From NCBI GenBank assembly GCA_011322005.1, contig DROE01000277.1:1-7843 (forward strand): a DNA stretch of 7,843 nt, written 5' to 3'. The notes below the pieces were generated by a model, which was not told the origin of the DNA, made no database searches, and saw only the letters and a list, made by a program, of their open reading frames with translations. This document shows, in pieces, positions 6,014 through 7,843 of the stretch. Each line of letters opens with the position of its first letter. The stretch's first letter is position 1. The stretch comes from Devosia sp. GTDB lineage: Bacteria > Pseudomonadota > Alphaproteobacteria > Rhizobiales > Devosiaceae. The position numbers and the translations under genes were made by a program.

Positions 6014-6571
6014 TCAGCTGTCGTCGCTCACCGGCGCACCAGGTACCGGGCGACCAAACTTCTTGGTCAGATCAACAACATCGACAAAAAAGTCCGCTTG
6101 CCGCCGCAAGTCGTCGGCTATCATTGGCGTTGGTGTTGAAAGCGTTGAAACGACGCTCACCTTTTTGCCCTTTCGCTGCAACGCTGCGACCAGTGCAGTA
6201 AAGTCCCCATCACCCGAGAACAGGATAAGGTGATCATAGTGGGGGGACAATTCAAGGGCATCCACCGTAATTTCGATGTCCATGTTTCCCTTTATCTTGC
6301 GCCGTCCCGCGGCATCTGAAAACTCCTTGGCCGGTTTGGTCACCATTGTGTAGCCATTATAGTCCAGCCAGTCGATCAACGGCCGGATTGAAGAATATTC
6401 CTGATCTTCCAGATAGGCTGTATAATAATAGGCTCTGATGAAGCGGCACCGTTGCTGAAAATCGCTGAGCAGTGCCCTATAGTCTATGTCCACACCTATG
6501 GCCTTGGAGGTCGCATAAAGATTGGCCCCATCAATTATTGCGACGACGCGGTCGCGTGAATCTAAAAACAT
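6014..6571 (-). CDS. NYN-domain protein (LabA/DUF88-like putative RNase)
   Basis: Numbering is from the ATG at 6571 (185 aa). The PIN-like NYN domain fills residues 8-165 and carries its acidic metal-binding residues: D14 in AIIDGANLYA, D98 in KGNMDIEITVD, and D121/D123 in LFSGDGDFTALV. NYN proteins are Mg2+-dependent nucleases or predicted nucleases acting on RNA; the target here is unknown. The C-terminal 20 residues are Pro/Asp-rich and look unstructured. The frame is open a further 21 codons to a GTG at 6634, but a strong Shine-Dalgarno (GGAGGAG, 10 nt before the ATG) and the usual N-terminus starting just before the first strand favour 6571. It is the first gene of a minus-strand unit with the glycosylase (14 bp gap) and is divergent from rpoZ. 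I know of no established link between NYN proteins and uracil repair. Confidence 0.88.
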   Translation of the reverse strand: MFLDSRDRVVAIIDGANLYATSKAIGVDIDYRALLSDFQQRCRFIRAYYYTAYLEDQEYSSIRPLIDWLDYNGYTMVTKPAKEFSDAAGRRKIKGNMDIEITVDALELSPHYDHLILFSGDGDFTALVAALQRKGKKVSVVSTLSTPTPMIADDLRRQADFFVDVVDLTKKFGRPVPGAPVSDDS

Positions 6572-6581
6572 GATCTTGAAA

Positions 6582-6588
6582 CTCCTCC
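6582..6588 (-). promoter_or_regulatory. Ribosome binding site that decides the NYN gene start
   Basis: GGAGGAG on the minus strand stands 10 nt before the ATG at 6571, while the upstream GTG at 6634 has no purine-rich site in front of it. Confidence 0.65.
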
Positions 6589-6752
6589 AGTTTGCCACAT
6601 CCCGCAACTTGAACCGGATTTTGGTTGCCTCCACAGCAATGGATCTAGGGACAAACCCTCCGCACCGCTAGGGTCGCTGACAGTTTTCCGTGACCCCTGT
6701 CGGAGAAAAGAGAGAGAGAAATTTCGTTTGCTTTTCCAAACCCTGATGATTT

Positions 6753-6796
6753 ATTCGCACAACGGCGTGCAAGGTGCAAATCAATCTGATGCGAAT
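6753..6796. repeat. Inverted repeat flanking tandem GTGCAA, upstream of rpoZ
   Basis: ATTCGCA (6753-6759) and TGCGAAT (6790-6796) are perfect 7-bp inverted copies 30 bp apart. Between them GTGCAA occurs twice, seven bases apart (6767-6772 and 6774-6779). The spacing fits a regulator site with looping or a weak cruciform better than a terminator. The octamer GGTGCAAA also occurs upstream of dapA (3794-3800 region), but one shared octamer in about 600 bp of intergenic DNA could be chance. Confidence 0.35.
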
Positions 6797-6812
6797 TAAG
6801 CGTCATCGTCCG

Positions 6813-6842
6813 CTTGTCACCTGTCCAGCATTGGTGTATGTA
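6813..6842 (+). promoter_or_regulatory. Candidate promoter for rpoZ
   Basis: CTTGTC (6813-6818), an 18-nt spacer and TATGTA (6837-6842) resemble a housekeeping sigma promoter; the -35 equals that proposed for dapA. Transcription would start near 6849, giving a leader of about 28 nt. The -10 is only a fair match. Confidence 0.4.
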
Positions 6843-6864
6843 GCCCAAAATCCCCCCCGGTTTC

Positions 6865-6870
6865 AGGAGA
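6865..6870 (+). promoter_or_regulatory. Ribosome binding site of rpoZ
   Basis: AGGAGA lies 6 nt before the GTG at 6877 and supports this non-ATG start. Confidence 0.6.
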
Positions 6871-6876
6871 CAGAAC

Positions 6877-7257
6877 GTGGCCCGTGTCACCGTTGAAGAC
6901 TGTATTGACAAGGTAGACAACAGATTTGATCTGATATTGATGGCGGCTCACCGCGCCCGGCTGATTACCAATGGCGTGGAAATCACGGTTCCGCGCAACA
7001 ATGACAAGAACCCTGTTGTCGCTCTGCGTGAAATCGGCGATGGAGCGATTTCACCTGAGGACCTCAAGGAAGACCTCATTCACTCGCTGCAACGTTATGT
7101 GGAGGTGGACGAACCTGATGAACCGCCCGAAGCGGCAATTGAGGGAGTTTCCGGGCCCGGACTTGACGATCAGATCACCTTTGATTCCATGAGCGAAGAA
7201 GAATTGCTGCGCGGTATTGAAAGCCTCTCGCCGCCTGATCGGCGCGACGAGCGCTGA
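6877..7257 (+). CDS. rpoZ: RNA polymerase omega subunit
   Basis: Omega binds the beta-prime subunit, helps assemble and stabilise RNA polymerase, and in many proteobacteria forms part of a ppGpp-binding site. The N-terminal part is clearly omega: MARVTVEDCIDKVDNRFDLI, then LMAAHRARLITNG (21-33) and NDKNPVVALREIGDGAIS (42-59), which fit the conserved helices and the MAR(A/R)-like core. Residues of about 74-126 are a long, acidic, Pro-rich tail with little predicted structure; a 126-aa length is usual for alphaproteobacterial omega and longer than the 91 aa of E. coli. The start is GTG at 6877 with AGGAGA at good spacing. It is followed by rsh, whose product makes and degrades the alarmone that acts through RNA polymerase, a gene order I recall as common in Hyphomicrobiales. 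Confidence 0.96.
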   Translation: MARVTVEDCIDKVDNRFDLILMAAHRARLITNGVEITVPRNNDKNPVVALREIGDGAISPEDLKEDLIHSLQRYVEVDEPDEPPEAAIEGVSGPGLDDQITFDSMSEEELLRGIESLSPPDRRDER

Positions 7258-7264
7258 GCATCAA

Positions 7265-7280
7265 GGGGCTTTTCCGCCCC
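7265..7280 (+). repeat. Small hairpin just after rpoZ
   Basis: GGGGC (7265-7269), loop TTTTCC and GCCCC (7276-7280) form a 5-bp GC-only stem eight bases after the rpoZ stop. No T-run follows on either strand, so it may protect the rpoZ mRNA 3' end or cause pausing rather than terminate. Confidence 0.4.
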
Positions 7281-7293
7281 AAATTCGAAGCGA

Positions 7294-7321
7294 TTGAAAA
7301 TCTTCAGTCCTTTCCTATACT
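7294..7321 (+). promoter_or_regulatory. Near-consensus sigma-70-type promoter for rsh
   Basis: TTGAAA (7294-7299), a 16-nt spacer and TATACT (7316-7321) each match the sigma-70 consensus hexamers at five of six positions, the best promoter match I found here. The predicted start, near 7328, coincides with the first base of the hairpin at 7328-7356, about 84 nt before the rsh ATG. Confidence 0.5.
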
Positions 7322-7327
7322 ATTTGG

Positions 7328-7359
7328 ATAGGCGTCGGTTCCAGGCCGACGCCTATTTT
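7328..7359 (+). terminator. Intrinsic terminator-like hairpin between rpoZ and rsh
   Basis: ATAGGCGTCGG (7328-7338) and CCGACGCCTAT (7346-7356) form a perfect 11-bp stem with a 7-nt loop (TTCCAGG), and T residues run to 7359. It lies 70 bp after the rpoZ stop and fits a Rho-independent terminator for rpoZ. It also falls inside the predicted rsh leader, so it may instead or in addition act as a leader hairpin or attenuator. Confidence 0.7.
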
Positions 7360-7411
7360 GTTCAGCTTGAAAATGAAGGGCTAAAGGCAATTGGGGGCGC
7401 GACCCAAACAG

Positions 7412-7843
7412 ATGATGCGTCAGTTTGAACTTGTCGAGCGTGTGCTGAGCTACAACCCGCACGCCGACGAGGGCCTTCTCAATCGCGCCTATGTCTATTC
7501 CATGCAAAAGCACGGCACCCAGACCAGGGCATCGGGCGACCCCTATTTTGCCCATCCGCTTGAAGTTGCCGGTATATTGACGGACTTAAAGCTTGATGAC
7601 GCAACGATAGCCGTTGCGCTTCTGCACGACACAATAGAAGACACCAGCGCGACGCGAGCGGAGATTGATAAACTTTTCGGTGAGCAGATCGGCGAGATTG
7701 TCGACGGGCTGACCAAGATCGAACGCCTCAATTTGGTAACCCGCGAAGAAGCGCAGGCGGAAAATCTTCGCAGTCTTCTTCTTGCGATTTCTCAGGATGT
7801 GCGTGTGCTGCTGGTCAAGCTGGCCGACCGGTTGCACAATATG
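7412..7843 (+). CDS. rsh: Bifunctional (p)ppGpp synthetase/hydrolase Rsh, N-terminal part (cut by window end)
   Basis: The frame is open from ATG at 7412 to the last base (144 codons, no stop); the rest lies outside. It starts MMRQFELVERVLSYNPHADE, as rhizobial Rsh proteins do. The visible part is the HD hydrolase domain with all expected metal and catalytic residues: H48 (YFAHPLEVAG), H72-D73 with E76-D77 (ALLHDTIEDT), and D139 in KLADRLHNM. These correspond to H53, H77-D78, E81-D82 and D144 of Streptococcus Rel. The (p)ppGpp hydrolase activity should therefore be intact; the synthetase, TGS and ACT domains cannot be judged. A second ATG follows at once (7415). No clear Shine-Dalgarno is visible: GGGGG ends 14 nt before the ATG. 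It follows rpoZ after 154 bp holding a promoter candidate and a terminator-like hairpin. The symbol could equally be relA or spoT. Confidence 0.95.
   Translation, partial: MMRQFELVERVLSYNPHADEGLLNRAYVYSMQKHGTQTRASGDPYFAHPLEVAGILTDLKLDDATIAVALLHDTIEDTSATRAEIDKLFGEQIGEIVDGLTKIERLNLVTREEAQAENLRSLLLAISQDVRVLLVKLADRLHNM

Larger units (their letters stand above)
6572..6876. other. Divergent intergenic region, NYN gene to rpoZ (305 bp)
   Basis: This stretch holds no gene I can support. It must contain promoters for both directions. A candidate rpoZ promoter lies at 6813-6842; I see no convincing promoter for the NYN gene. Other visible elements are an inverted repeat CTGACAG (6677-6683) / CTGTCGG (6697-6703), a short GA run (about 6708-6719), a perfect inverted repeat ATTCGCA (6753-6759) / TGCGAAT (6790-6796), and inside it a tandem GTGCAA at 6767 and 6774. 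A run of seven C (6852-6858) precedes the rpoZ ribosome binding site. Confidence 0.5.

Noticed and set aside
5620..6201. Open frame of 193 codons on the plus strand
   Set aside because: It is antisense to the glycosylase and to the end of the NYN gene; there is no domain and no plausible ribosome binding site. Both minus-strand genes carry full family motifs.
6572..6634. N-terminal extension of the NYN protein by 21 residues from a GTG
   Set aside because: The extension has no Shine-Dalgarno and is basic and unlike the family N-terminus; the ATG at 6571 has GGAGGAG upstream and starts just before the first conserved strand.
6707..6720. GA dinucleotide run
   Set aside because: It is only about five units long in non-coding DNA; nothing supports a role as a contingency repeat.
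6645..6920. Minus-strand frame of 91 codons between the NYN gene and rpoZ
   Set aside because: It overlaps the rpoZ start antisense and fills the divergent promoter region; an internal ATG near 6806 has no Shine-Dalgarno and the product resembles nothing I know.

Overview
The window looks like ordinary chromosome of an alphaproteobacterium, most likely of the order Hyphomicrobiales (Rhizobiales). The reasons are the gene order lytic transglycosylase / dapA / smpB / NYN protein / rpoZ / rsh, which I recall as typical of rhizobia and relatives, the rhizobial form of the Rsh N-terminus (MMRQFELVER), and an omega subunit of about 126 residues with an acidic tail. I cannot name a genus. I see no mobile element, CRISPR array, tRNA or rRNA.

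Layout: (1) 2-466, plus strand, the 3' part of a gene for a small protein with a membrane anchor, a Pro/Ala-rich linker and a helix-hairpin-helix domain. (2) 514-1464, minus strand, an alpha/beta-hydrolase-fold protein that seems to have lost two of its three catalytic residues. (3) 1603-3630, minus strand, a periplasmic Slt70-type lytic transglycosylase with a good intrinsic terminator just after it. (4) 3908-5282, plus strand, dapA and smpB as a tight pair; the Shine-Dalgarno of smpB is built on the dapA stop codon and smpB begins with TTG. (5) 5334-6571, minus strand, a two-gene unit: a NYN-domain (LabA/DUF88-like) putative RNase, then a family 5 (UDGb-type) iron-sulfur uracil-DNA glycosylase. 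(6) 6877-7257, plus strand, rpoZ. (7) 7412-7843, plus strand, the first 144 codons of rsh (relA/spoT), cut by the window end, with an intact (p)ppGpp hydrolase site.

The genes belong to core housekeeping: peptidoglycan turnover (slt), lysine and diaminopimelate supply (dapA), ribosome rescue (smpB), uracil repair, transcription (rpoZ) and the stringent response (rsh). Two divergent promoter regions organise the window, one between slt and dapA and one between the NYN gene and rpoZ.

I found no convincing new multi-gene system. The most unusual items are the apparently catalytically dead hydrolase and the rsh leader, where a near-consensus promoter sits directly before a terminator-like hairpin. 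Function calls rest on motif recognition from the sequence alone.
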